The translations under genes and the position numbers were made by a program. 64,000 bases of DNA from Paracoccus spongiarum (GTDB lineage Bacteria; Pseudomonadota; Alphaproteobacteria; Rhodobacterales; Rhodobacteraceae), in assembly GCF_030732095.1 (NCBI RefSeq), contig NZ_JAVAMQ010000004.1, forward strand, positions 1 to 64,000, written 5' to 3'. The notes beneath the pieces are model-generated. The model was not told the origin of the DNA, ran no database searches, and saw only the letters and a program-made list of their open reading frames with translations. This document shows, piece after piece, positions 1-8,966 of this stretch. Within the stretch, counting starts at the first letter, position 1. Each line of letters opens with the position of its first letter.

Positions 1-116
1 CGCACGGGGCCGATGTTGCCGCAACCGGCAGCATTGCCCATGAATTACGCAGCGATTCCGGTCAAGCGCGCTGACCTGTCCGCCGGCGCGATGCAGCCTT
101 GCGAAAACCGCGAAGA

Positions 117-1353
<1,237 letters not shown>

Positions 1354-2343
1354 CTATTCCGCCAGCGCCAGCACCTCGGCATGGCTGCGATCCAGCCGGC
1401 CGCGCAGCCCGTCGCGCAGCGCCACGCCCAGCAGCCGGCGAAAGCGCCCGGCATCCGCGCCGTAATCGCCCGCCTTGCGCCGCCACTTGGCGATCAGCAG
1501 CGGCACCAGCGGCCAGAACAGCGCCCCCGCCGCCACCCGATAGGCGATCAGCGCATTGCGGTGCATGTAATAGACCTTCCACAGCGGCCGCAGCACCACG
1601 CCCCGGCCGCCCTGCTGCGCCTCGGTGTCGTGTTCGAAGCGGATGGCGGGGTGAAAGCCGATGCGCAGCCCCTTGCGGCGCATCGACAGGGTGTAAAGCT
1701 GGTCGTCGCCATAGATGAACAGCCGCGGATCGGGCAGCCCGGCCCGGGCCAGCGCGGCGCGCGACAGGAACAGCCCCACGAAGGAGGTCATGTCCACCGC
1801 CACCGGCGGCGCCGAGGGCGCATAGGCCGCGTCGTCCAGGTGAAAGCCGCGCCGTCCCTGCCCCGCCAGGGTGCGCAGGAATTCGGCGCGGTGCCAGAAC
1901 GGGTTGCGATAGGGGCGGTTCATCTCGCACAGCCGACCGTCGGGGTGGAACACCGCCGCGCCGATCGCGTCCCAATTGCGGCGGTCCGTTGCCCGGAAGG
2001 CCGCGATGGCGCCCGGCGCAGGGCGGCCGTCGTCGTCCATCACCACGACCCAGTCCGGGTCAAGCCGGTCGCGCACCTCGCGCAGCGCCTCGGCAAAGCC
2101 ACCCGCGCCGCCCGTGTTGCGCGGGCTTTCGCGCAGGATCAGCCGCGGATCGTCCAGGCTGGCCAGCCATGCGGCGGTGCCGTCCTGCGAGGCGTTGTCG
2201 AAGACCAGCACATGATCCAGCGGTTCGGCCAGCAGCCGCGCCACCGTCGTGCGCAGCTTGTCCAGCCGCGCATGGGTGACGACGACCGCCGCGATGCGCA
2301 GGGGCGTGATGCCCGGGGGCCGATCGTGGGCGGGCAGGGTCAT
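1354..2343 (-). CDS. GT2 glycosyltransferase, galactofuranosyltransferase-like
   Basis: 329-residue GT-A glycosyltransferase. Residues 17-60 form the nucleotide-binding start (AAVVVTHAR ... VFDNAS), NTGGAGGF follows at about 76-83, and a DDD metal/nucleotide motif sits at 103-105 (VVVMDDDG). Further on, FIYGDDQLY supplies the acceptor-site acidic pair, and FEHD is followed by a basic, weakly hydrophobic C-terminus that may touch the membrane. This motif set is typical of GlfT-type galactofuranosyl/rhamnosyl transferases. Because it precedes glf on the same strand, UDP-galactofuranose is the inferred donor. The acceptor cannot be told from sequence. ATG at 2343 gives a full-length N-terminus. 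Confidence 0.8.
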   Translation of the reverse strand: MTLPAHDRPPGITPLRIAAVVVTHARLDKLRTTVARLLAEPLDHVLVFDNASQDGTAAWLASLDDPRLILRESPRNTGGAGGFAEALREVRDRLDPDWVVVMDDDGRPAPGAIAAFRATDRRNWDAIGAAVFHPDGRLCEMNRPYRNPFWHRAEFLRTLAGQGRRGFHLDDAAYAPSAPPVAVDMTSFVGLFLSRAALARAGLPDPRLFIYGDDQLYTLSMRRKGLRIGFHPAIRFEHDTEAQQGGRGVVLRPLWKVYYMHRNALIAYRVAAGALFWPLVPLLIAKWRRKAGDYGADAGRFRRLLGVALRDGLRGRLDRSHAEVLALAE

Positions 2344-2433
2344 GGCGGGTCGGTCACGGCAAGGACGGGCTGGCCGCGTCTATCGCGGCCCGGCCCGCGC
2401 GGCAACCCCGCGCCGCAGGGCGCAAGGGGCCGG

Positions 2434-3114
2434 TCAGCGCCGCGCCGGGGCGTCCCAGGGCCGGATCTCGGCCTCCATCCAGGTGCCGTGGGCGGCGTTC
2501 GGAAAGACGATCCAGTCCTCGCCGAAGCGGTCGGCGTGATCGCCGGTCAGCCGGTGCTGGTCCTCCAGCGTGGCGCCCGCGAAGCAGCCGTGGAAGTCAT
2601 GCAGCGTGTCGCCCAGTTGCAGGATGATGCGGTGCCGGGCCTCGATGGCGGCGCGGCGCTGCGCCTTGGGCGGGCCGAACAGCTGGACCTGATCGGCGCT
2701 GACCTGCGGCAGGCCCAGCCGCGACAGCGTGGCGATGGTCGCCAGCTTGTTTTCGTCAAAGCGGTCCGAGACATAGAAGATCGTCACCCCCAGCCGGTCG
2801 GCCAGGGCAAAGAACGCGGCCGCGCCGGGGATCAGATGCGGGTCGCCCTCGCGTTCCCACAGCTTCCAGGTCTCGACATTGTCGCCCTCATGGACCATCG
2901 CATGGGCCATGATCGCGCTGTTGTCGAGGATCGTCTCGTCGATGTCGCTGATGATGGCCAGCCCTGCGCCCGAACCGCCCGCCGCCTGCACCGCCGCCCG
3001 CAGCCGCAGCGTGGCCAGCGCATAGCCCTGGCGTTGCAGCGCCTTCACCTCGGCCGATCGCTGCTGATAGCGGATTGCCATGGCATGGTCGTGGGGGCTG
3101 CGGGCCTGGGTCAT
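2434..3114 (-). CDS. HAD acid phosphatase, cytosolic paralogue
   Basis: 226-residue HAD phosphatase of the class B / lipoprotein e(P4) 5'-nucleotidase type. DIDETILDNS at 57-66 carries the nucleophile and acid-base aspartates (DxDET); YVSDR supplies motif II, and LQLGDTLHDF the distal acidic pair. ATG at 3114 is preceded by AAGGA at normal spacing; the frame is open further upstream but without a ribosome site. The product has no signal peptide, unlike its upstream tandem neighbour, to which it is clearly similar along its length. The pair is separated by 60 bases and probably co-transcribed. Most likely a duplication in which one copy lost export, changing its accessible substrates. Substrate unknown. 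Confidence 0.82.
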   Translation of the reverse strand: MTQARSPHDHAMAIRYQQRSAEVKALQRQGYALATLRLRAAVQAAGGSGAGLAIISDIDETILDNSAIMAHAMVHEGDNVETWKLWEREGDPHLIPGAAAFFALADRLGVTIFYVSDRFDENKLATIATLSRLGLPQVSADQVQLFGPPKAQRRAAIEARHRIILQLGDTLHDFHGCFAGATLEDQHRLTGDHADRFGEDWIVFPNAAHGTWMEAEIRPWDAPARR

Positions 3115-3174
3115 CGGATGTCCTTGGTTGCGCGCCGCGACGCTAGGCCGGGCGCGCGCCAAGGTCAAACAGGT

Positions 3175-3954
3175 CTATTCCCAGGGCTCGATGACCGGCT
3201 TGGCGGCCCATTCGGTCAGGGTGGCCTTCGACCAGGTGCCATAGCTGGCATTCGGAAAGACGATCCACTCGGCGCCCCATTTCGCCGCCTCCTCGGCCAC
3301 CGTGGCGCGCTGCGCGTCCAGCGGCGTCTTGCGGAACCGGCCGTCGAAATCATGCAGCGTGTCGCCCAAGAGCAGCACGATCTGATGATCGGCGCTGACC
3401 AGATCGCGGCGTTCCACCTTGGGCGGGCCCAGCAGCAGCACCGATTCGTCGCTGACCTGCGGCAGGCCCAGCGCGGTCAGCGTGGCCATGGTGTCCTGCT
3501 TCTGCTGGTCGGCCCGGTCCGAGATATAGCGGATCGTCACGCCGAGGCTGTCGGCATGGTTCAGGAAATCCAGCGCGCCGGGGATCAGGGCCGGCAGGCC
3601 GTCGCGTTCCCAGGGTAGCCAGGTGTCCCAGGCGTCATACATGTGGCAATCGGCCAGATCGCGGGCCAGCAGCGCGGTGTTGTCGATCACCGTCTCGTCC
3701 AGATCGGTGACGACGGCCAGTTTCGACGGATCCTCGGCACCCTCGACCGCCGCGTCGAGGCGCATGGTGGCAATGTTGTAGGCCTGCATCTGCAAGGCCC
3801 GCACCTCGGCCGATTGCTGCTGGAAGCGCAGGCCCATGGCGAATTCCTGCACCGCGCAATCCGCGCCTGCCGCGGCCTCCTGCGCGGCGGCTGCGCCTGC
3901 CAGCATCATCGCCGCCAGTGCGGCAAGCGTGGCGGTTCCCGTGCGAATGGTCAT
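3175..3954 (-). CDS. HAD acid phosphatase, exported (e(P4)-like)
   Basis: 259 residues with a clear Sec signal peptide (basic start, hydrophobic Ala/Leu core, AAAAQ cleavage region near residue 24), so the enzyme is periplasmic. There is no lipobox cysteine, unlike classical e(P4) lipoproteins. The catalytic DxDET motif is DLDETVIDNT at 84-93, followed by YISDR and LLLGDTLHDF. The family removes phosphate from nucleotides or other small monoesters outside the cytoplasm. ATG at 3954 follows a GAGGGGG ribosome site; the frame extends 24 codons upstream without one. First gene of a likely two-gene operon with the cytosolic paralogue. Confidence 0.87.
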   Translation of the reverse strand: MTIRTGTATLAALAAMMLAGAAAAQEAAAGADCAVQEFAMGLRFQQQSAEVRALQMQAYNIATMRLDAAVEGAEDPSKLAVVTDLDETVIDNTALLARDLADCHMYDAWDTWLPWERDGLPALIPGALDFLNHADSLGVTIRYISDRADQQKQDTMATLTALGLPQVSDESVLLLGPPKVERRDLVSADHQIVLLLGDTLHDFDGRFRKTPLDAQRATVAEEAAKWGAEWIVFPNASYGTWSKATLTEWAAKPVIEPWE

Positions 3955-4029
3955 GGTCGTCCCCCTCTGTAGGCCGCGCCCGGCGGTCAGGGGGCCGACG
4001 ATAGGCAGCACCTGAGGCCCGGGCAAGCC

Positions 4030-5280
4030 TCAGGCCGAGGCGGGCGCGGGCGCCAGCCGCATCGGCGCCTCGCGCACCGGAAGGTGGATCAGCGCGCTGA
4101 AGGCGCCGACACCGACGCCGACCCACCAGACCAGCGTATAGTCGCCATGCGCGTCATACAGCCAGCCGCCCAGCCAGACACCCAGGAACGAGCCGAGCTG
4201 GTGCGACAGGAAGACGAAACCATAAAGCGTACCCATGTAGCGCAGCCCGTAGATATGCGCGACCAGGCCCGAGGTCAGCGGCACCGTGGCCAGCCACAGC
4301 GCCCCCATCACCAGCGAGAAGACGATGACCGTCGCCGGGGTGATCGGGGTCAGGATGAAGGCCGCCGAGGCGATGGTGCGCAGCGTGTAGATGCCCGCCA
4401 GCAGGTATTTCTTGGTATATCGCCTGCCCAGCCAGCCCGCATAGATCGCCCCGCCGATATTGGCCAGCCCGATCAGGCTGATCGCCACTGCCCCCAGCGC
4501 CGAGGTGGTCGAAATGCCCAGCCCCGCCAGGATGCCGCCCGGCGCGATCGGGCCGCACATCTCGGCGATCATGGCCGGAAAATGCGCGGTGATGAAACCC
4601 AGCTGGTAGCCGCAGGAAAAGAAGCCGGTGAAGATCATCAGGTAGGACGGATCGCGGAAGGCGCGGTTCAGCACGCTGCCCAGGCTTTCCTCCAGCACGC
4701 TGCGGCTGGCGGGCTTGCCGTCGCCCAGCATCGGCAGGAAGGCCAGGCAGCCCAGCACGATCACCCCGAAGATGATGAACACCGCCTGCCAGCTGTAGAA
4801 GGCCAGCAGGATCTCGGCCAGGGGGGCGCCGAAGACCTGCCCGGCGGACCCGGCGGCGGTGGCGATGCCCAGCGCGAGGCTGCGGTTCTCGTCGCTGGCG
4901 GCGCGCCCGACCACGGCCAGGATCACCCCGAAGCCGGTGCCGGCGATCCCGAAGCCGACCATCACCTCCAGCAGCTGCATGGTGGCGGGCGTGGTGGCGA
5001 AGGCGGTCAGGATCAGACCGGCCGAATACAGCAGCGCGCCAAGGATGATCGACCAGCGATCGCCCCAGCGTTCGGCCAGCGCCCCGAAGATCGGCTGCCC
5101 GATGCCCCAGGCGAGGTTCTGGATGGCGATCGCCAGCGAGAATTCGGCCCGCGGCCAGCCGAATTCGGTGCCGATGGGGATCTGGAACACGCCGAAACTG
5201 GCGCGCAGCGCGAAGTTGATCAGCAGGATCAGCGATCCGCCGATCAGGACGGGGGTGAACAGCCGGGCTTGCGGACTCAT
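4030..5280 (-). CDS. MFS transporter
   Basis: 416-residue inner-membrane carrier with about 12 hydrophobic helices and a central hydrophilic loop around residues 190-210 (DGKPASRSVLEE). A motif A-like loop (GALAERWGDRWS) follows helix 2. The overall pattern, including the early FGVFQIPIG segment, resembles MFS carriers annotated as monocarboxylate or oxalate/formate-type transporters, but the substrate cannot be read from sequence. It is transcribed alone. A TGAC-N6-GTCA inverted motif lies just upstream of the ATG (5295-5308), and a strong hairpin is at 5356-5378; either could be an operator. Confidence 0.8.
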   Translation of the reverse strand: MSPQARLFTPVLIGGSLILLINFALRASFGVFQIPIGTEFGWPRAEFSLAIAIQNLAWGIGQPIFGALAERWGDRWSIILGALLYSAGLILTAFATTPATMQLLEVMVGFGIAGTGFGVILAVVGRAASDENRSLALGIATAAGSAGQVFGAPLAEILLAFYSWQAVFIIFGVIVLGCLAFLPMLGDGKPASRSVLEESLGSVLNRAFRDPSYLMIFTGFFSCGYQLGFITAHFPAMIAEMCGPIAPGGILAGLGISTTSALGAVAISLIGLANIGGAIYAGWLGRRYTKKYLLAGIYTLRTIASAAFILTPITPATVIVFSLVMGALWLATVPLTSGLVAHIYGLRYMGTLYGFVFLSHQLGSFLGVWLGGWLYDAHGDYTLVWWVGVGVGAFSALIHLPVREAPMRLAPAPASA

Positions 5281-5294
5281 CGGGGCACCTGCGA

Positions 5295-5308
5295 TGACAA
5301 TTACGTCA
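5295..5308. promoter_or_regulatory. possible operator upstream of the MFS gene
   Basis: TGACAATTACGTCA is a short imperfect palindrome (TGAC/GTCA half-sites) 15 bases before the MFS start, in an AT-richer patch. It is a plausible repressor site, but no regulator gene is adjacent. Confidence 0.25.
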
Positions 5309-5355
5309 GCAATGGCGCCATATCATCGCGAAATCAATTCCACATTGCTGATGCG

Positions 5356-5378
5356 ACCCATCAGCTGCGCTGATGGGT
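5356..5378. terminator. perfect hairpin between lolA-like and MFS genes
   Basis: ACCCATCAGC and GCTGATGGGT pair over 10 bases around a 3-base loop, 27 bases after the lolA-like stop. A further GCTGATG at 5347-5353 could pair alternatively with the left arm. There is no clear U-tract, so it may be a weak terminator for the lolA-like transcript, or an operator for the MFS gene read in the same direction. Confidence 0.45.
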
Positions 5379-5404
5379 TGGCCGGTACGGCCCGGTCTGC
5401 GCGA

Positions 5405-5998
5405 TCATTGCCGCCGCGCAACCTCGTTGTTGATCGAGAATTTCGAGGCCGGGATCGAGCCGCCCTTGCGCATCTCGCCCAGGATCACGGTGGTCTTCTG
5501 GCCGCTGTCGTCGGTGACCACCCATTGCCGCAACTCGGTCGGGCTGGTGAAGACCATCTGGATATTGCCGTATTCGGGATGCGCCGGGTCCTGCGCGGTC
5601 ACGACGGTGGCGTTCTTCGCCTCGCTGTGGCCGGTGACCATGTTCGCCCGGCTCAGGTTCACATTGGCGTCGAGGATGATCGACAGCGGCGTTTTCGACA
5701 GCGGATATTGCTGCGGCCCGCCGCTGGACTTGGGATCGAACACCGCCACGTTGCCGCCCGAGGCCATGACCAGCGTGTTGTCGTTGTTGTATTCGAAACG
5801 CACCCGCCCGGGCCGCTGGATGAACACCGTCCCGGTCGAGATGGTGCCATCGGGATTGACCTGCGTGAAGGCCGAGGTGGCTGTCTTGAGACCGTTGAGA
5901 TAGCGCGAGATTTCGTTAAGCGGGATCTTTTCGGCCAGCGCCGGGACGGCAAGGCCAAGGACAAGGGCGGGCGCAAGGGCGAGCGATCTGAGGTTCAT
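5405..5998 (-). CDS. lolA: LolA-type outer-membrane lipoprotein carrier
   Basis: About 197 residues with a signal peptide (MNLRSLALAPALVLGLAVPALA). The mature part carries LolA landmarks: an early helix with NGLKTATSAFTQVNPDG, the strand pair RPGRVRFEYN, a VFDPKS turn and LSIILDAN. LolA accepts lipoproteins released by LolCDE and carries them across the periplasm to the outer membrane. Start is ambiguous among ATGs at 5998, 6010 and 6022; AAAAGGAT lies just before the one at 6010. I keep 5998 because it gives a standard signal peptide. Divergent from the radical-SAM gene. The family call is good; a related LolA-like protein of other function is possible. Confidence 0.8.
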   Translation of the reverse strand: MNLRSLALAPALVLGLAVPALAEKIPLNEISRYLNGLKTATSAFTQVNPDGTISTGTVFIQRPGRVRFEYNNDNTLVMASGGNVAVFDPKSSGGPQQYPLSKTPLSIILDANVNLSRANMVTGHSEAKNATVVTAQDPAHPEYGNIQMVFTSPTELRQWVVTDDSGQKTTVILGEMRKGGSIPASKFSINNEVARRQ

Positions 5999-6112
5999 GG
6001 CGCCGATCATATCCTTTTCCATCCGGGCTGCACATCACGTCTCACGGATGGCGGCGGGCCGCAACGCTCGCGGCGATGTGAGGGTTCCGGCGAACAAAAA
6101 TCATCTTGAACA

Positions 6113-6127
6113 GAACAAAAACGGAAC
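6113..6127. promoter_or_regulatory. putative LexA (SOS) box
   Basis: GAACAAAAACGGAAC is an exact GAAC-N7-GAAC direct repeat, the LexA operator form known from alphaproteobacteria (GTTC-N7-GTTC on the other strand). It ends 14 bases before the ATG of the radical-SAM DNA-repair gene. Extra GAAC words sit at 6092 and 6108. No other copy of this spacing was noticed near gene starts in the window. Confidence 0.6.
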
Positions 6128-6141
6128 GGATACTGCCGGGC

Positions 6142-7374
6142 ATGGCCCCGCGCACGCTTCAGCAGAAACTGGCGATCCTGTCGGACGCCGCCAAATACGA
6201 CGCCTCCTGCGCCTCCAGCGGGACGACCCGGCGCGATTCGCGCAACGGTGGCCTCGGCTCGGCCGGCGGCAGCGGCATCTGCCACGCCTATACCCCCGAC
6301 GGGCGCTGCATCAGCCTGCTGAAGATCCTGATGACGAATTTCTGCATCTATGACTGCGCCTATTGCGTGAACCGCGTCAGCAGCGGGGTCGAGCGGGCGC
6401 GGTTCTCGCCCGAAGAGGTCGTGATCCTGACCCTCGAATTCTATCGCCGCAACATGATCGAGGGACTGTTCCTGTCCTCGGGGATCATCCGCAGCCCCGA
6501 CCAGACCATGACCGACATCGTCCGCATTGCCCGGATGCTGCGCGTCGATCACGGCTTCAAGGGCTATATCCACCTCAAGACCATTCCCGATGCCGCGCCC
6601 GAATTGCTGGCCGAGGCCGGGCTTTATGCCGACCGGCTGTCGGTCAATGTCGAATTGCCGCAGGATGCCAGCCTGCGCCGCCTTGCCCCCGAAAAGCGGC
6701 CCGAGACGATCCGCGCCACCATGGCCGATCTGCGCCTCTCGCGCGAGGCGGCGCGCGAGCGCAGCCATACCGGCAAGCGCGCGCCCCGCTTTGCGCCCGC
6801 AGGCCAGTCCACCCAGATGATCGTCGGCGCCGATGCCGCGACCGATCGCGACATCCTGCGCAGCGCCTCGGGGCTTTATGCCGGATACGACCTCAAGCGG
6901 GTCTATTACTCGGCCTTTTCGCCGATCCCCGAATCCTCGGCGGTGCTGCCGCTGGTGAAACCGCCGCTGATGCGCGAACACCGGCTGTATCAGGCCGACT
7001 GGCTGATGCGCTTCTATGGGTTCGACGCCGACGAGATCGGCGCGGCGCATCCCTCGGGCAATCTGGACCTGGCCATCGACCCCAAGCTGGCCTGGGCGCT
7101 GGCCAATCGCGCGCAGTTTCCCGTCGATGTGGCCCGCGCGCCGCGCGAGTTGCTGCTGCGGGTGCCGGGCTTCGGCACCAAGTCGGTCAGCCGCATCCTG
7201 GCTGCGCGGCGCAACGGCGCGGTGCGCTATGCCGACCTCCTGCGGATGGGGGCGATCATGTCCAAGGCCCGCGCCTTCGTGACGCTGCCCGACTGGCGGC
7301 CCGGCGGGCTGACCGACAGCGCCGATCTGCGCGCCCGCTTCGCGCCGCCGCCGGAACAGTTGCAACTGCTGTGA
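6142..7374 (+). CDS. radical-SAM putative DNA modification/repair protein
   Basis: 410 residues. The N-terminus (LAILSDAAKYDASCASSG) is followed by a radical-SAM cluster motif Cys68-x3-Cys72-x2-Cys75 (CIYDCAYC), predicted to bind a [4Fe-4S] cluster and cleave S-adenosylmethionine. The middle carries the barrel (GYIHLKTIPDA, RLSVNVELP), and the C-terminus a helix-hairpin-helix DNA-binding segment (LLRVPGFGTKSVSRIL). This matches the family named putative DNA modification/repair radical SAM protein, whose reaction is unproven. ATG at 6142 is preferred over an in-frame TTG at 6106, because the latter would place the SOS box inside the gene. It overlaps the UdgX gene by four bases (GTGA), so the two are translationally coupled. 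Confidence 0.85.
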   Translation: MAPRTLQQKLAILSDAAKYDASCASSGTTRRDSRNGGLGSAGGSGICHAYTPDGRCISLLKILMTNFCIYDCAYCVNRVSSGVERARFSPEEVVILTLEFYRRNMIEGLFLSSGIIRSPDQTMTDIVRIARMLRVDHGFKGYIHLKTIPDAAPELLAEAGLYADRLSVNVELPQDASLRRLAPEKRPETIRATMADLRLSREAARERSHTGKRAPRFAPAGQSTQMIVGADAATDRDILRSASGLYAGYDLKRVYYSAFSPIPESSAVLPLVKPPLMREHRLYQADWLMRFYGFDADEIGAAHPSGNLDLAIDPKLAWALANRAQFPVDVARAPRELLLRVPGFGTKSVSRILAARRNGAVRYADLLRMGAIMSKARAFVTLPDWRPGGLTDSADLRARFAPPPEQLQLL

Positions 7375-8804
7375 TCCGCGTCGACCTGCCCCGCTTTGGC
7401 CGGTTCGAGGCGTGGCGACAGGCCGCCCGCCAGCTGGCCAGCGCCGGCTTCGCCCCGCACGAGGTGACATGGGCCGATCCCGACACCCCCGCCGACCTGT
7501 TCGGCGCGGCGGCCCTGCCCCCGGCCGGCCCGCGTGACGTCACCGCCTCGACCGCCTTCCTGTCGCTGGCCCGAACCGTGGCCAGCCATTCCGACCCGGA
7601 ACGATGGGCGCTTCTCTATGGCGCGCTGGTCCGGGCACAGACCGACCGGCGCTTTCTGTCGAACCCCGCCGATCCGCTGATGGACCGCTTGCAGCGTCTG
7701 GCGAAATCGGTACGCCGCGACGTCCACAAGATGCATGCCTTCGTGCGGTTTCACGAACTGCCCGCGACCGGCCCGCGGCGCAGCTTTGGCGCGTGGTTTC
7801 AGCCCGATCACCCGATCCTCGAGGCCGCGACGCCGTTCTTTGCCCGCCGGTTCGCGGATATGGACTGGCTGATCGCCACGCCCGAGGGGGTGGCGCGGTT
7901 TACCGGCGGCACGGTCCGTTTCGACCCGCCGGCCCCCCGCCCCGACCTGCCCGACGACGCCAGCCATGACCTGTGGCAGACCTATTTCGCCAACATCTTC
8001 AACCCGGCCCGCGTCAAGACCCGGGCCATGCGGTCCGAGATGCCGGTGAAATACTGGAAGAACCTTCCCGAAACGCGGCTGATCCCGCGGATGCTGGCCG
8101 ATGCGCCGCAGCGCGTGCAGGCGATGCGCGACGCGCAGGCCGCGGTCGCGCCCTCCTTCGCCGGGCGCGTCACCGCGCGCCTGCGGGCGCAGAGCCCGGA
8201 CGAGGCCGCGCCGCAGACCCTCGATCAGGCCGCCGCGCAGGCGGCTTCCTGCACCCGCTGCGACCTGTGCCACACCGCCAGCCGCACGGTCTGGGGCGAG
8301 GGCGATCCCGCCGCCGCGCTGATGATCGTGGGCGAGGCCCCGGGCGATCACGAGGATCTGCAGGGCCGGCCCTTCATCGGCCCGGCCGGGCAGTTGCTGC
8401 GGCGGGAACTGGCGGGGGCGGGGCTGGATGCCGGGCGCGCCTGGCTGACCAATGCCGTGAAGCATTTCAAGTTCACCCCGCGCGGCAAGCGGCGGCTGCA
8501 CCAGAACCCCGACCGGGCCGAGATCCGGCATTGCCGCTGGTGGCTGGATCTGGAACGCGACCTGCTGCGCCCGCGCCTCACCGTGGCCCTGGGCGCGACG
8601 GCGGCCTTCGCGCTGACTGACGACGCCTCGGCCCTCACCCCCCGCCGCGGCCGGATCGAGACCGCCCTTGATGGCGGCCCGGTGCTGGTGACATGGCATC
8701 CCAGCCTGATCCTGCGGCTGGAGGCCGGGCGCGCGGGGCAGGCGCGGGCCGAACTGGCCGCCGATCTGGCGCTGGCCGCGCGGATGCTGGCCGACGCGGC
8801 GTGA
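7371..8804 (+). CDS. udgX: DUF4130-UdgX fusion, uracil-DNA binding/repair protein
   Basis: 477 residues with GTG start inside the preceding stop. The N-terminal half (about 1-270) is the DUF4130 domain usually paired with the radical-SAM partner (HKMHAFVRFHEL, WFQPDHPILEAATPFFARRF). The C-terminal half is a family-4-like uracil-DNA glycosylase: four cysteines near the domain start (CTRCDLC and a more distal Cys) suggest an Fe-S cluster, then GEAPGDHEDLQGRPFIGPAG, and the UdgX-specific loop KRRLHQNP with His377. In UdgX, the equivalent histidine makes a covalent bond to the sugar after uracil removal, so the enzyme stays bound. The C-terminal motif is VTWHPS. Genomic pairing with the radical-SAM protein and the upstream SOS box suggest a damage-induced pathway. 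Confidence 0.9.
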   Translation: MIRVDLPRFGRFEAWRQAARQLASAGFAPHEVTWADPDTPADLFGAAALPPAGPRDVTASTAFLSLARTVASHSDPERWALLYGALVRAQTDRRFLSNPADPLMDRLQRLAKSVRRDVHKMHAFVRFHELPATGPRRSFGAWFQPDHPILEAATPFFARRFADMDWLIATPEGVARFTGGTVRFDPPAPRPDLPDDASHDLWQTYFANIFNPARVKTRAMRSEMPVKYWKNLPETRLIPRMLADAPQRVQAMRDAQAAVAPSFAGRVTARLRAQSPDEAAPQTLDQAAAQAASCTRCDLCHTASRTVWGEGDPAAALMIVGEAPGDHEDLQGRPFIGPAGQLLRRELAGAGLDAGRAWLTNAVKHFKFTPRGKRRLHQNPDRAEIRHCRWWLDLERDLLRPRLTVALGATAAFALTDDASALTPRRGRIETALDGGPVLVTWHPSLILRLEAGRAGQARAELAADLALAARMLADAA

Positions 8805-8816
8805 GGCGCCGCGCAA

Positions 8817-8953
8817 CACGCAACGCGCGCAAGCGGTGTACAGCCTGTGTACGTCCTGTGCATCGCCGGTGCATGGTCTGTGCCGCCGAAATCCCTGCAT
8901 CTGCAGGCGTTTGGGCGGGTGGATCCGCCCCGCCGCCACCACGCAACGCGCGC
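8817..8953. repeat. 14-bp direct repeats flanking the 11-bp array
   Basis: CACGCAACGCGCGC occurs exactly at 8817-8830 and again at 8940-8953, enclosing 109 bases that hold the 11-bp array and a short GGGCGG/CCGCCC hairpin (8913-8930). The arrangement resembles a small inserted cassette or recombination product between the convergent udgX and ubiH-like genes. No terminal inverted repeats are seen. Confidence 0.6.
8836..8885. repeat. five-unit 11-bp repeat array A
   Basis: GTGYAY cores begin at 8836, 8847, 8858, 8869 and 8880, an exact 11-base spacing. Units read GTGTAC, GTGTAC, GTGCAT, GTGCAT, GTGCCG, mostly preceded by CT or CG. The array matches array B at 49113 in unit number, phase and much of the sequence. 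It lies between convergent genes, so no adjacent promoter is evident. Cores on one helix face suggest a cooperative protein-binding site. Confidence 0.75.
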
Positions 8954-8966
8954 TTGGTGCGCCGGC

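Noticed and set aside
6106..6141. TTG start upstream of the radical-SAM gene
   Set aside because: It would put the LexA-type box inside the coding region; the ATG at 6142 fits the family start better.
8836..8885. CRISPR or iteron-type origin
   Set aside because: Units are too short and lack spacers for CRISPR. No replication initiator gene is adjacent to support iterons.
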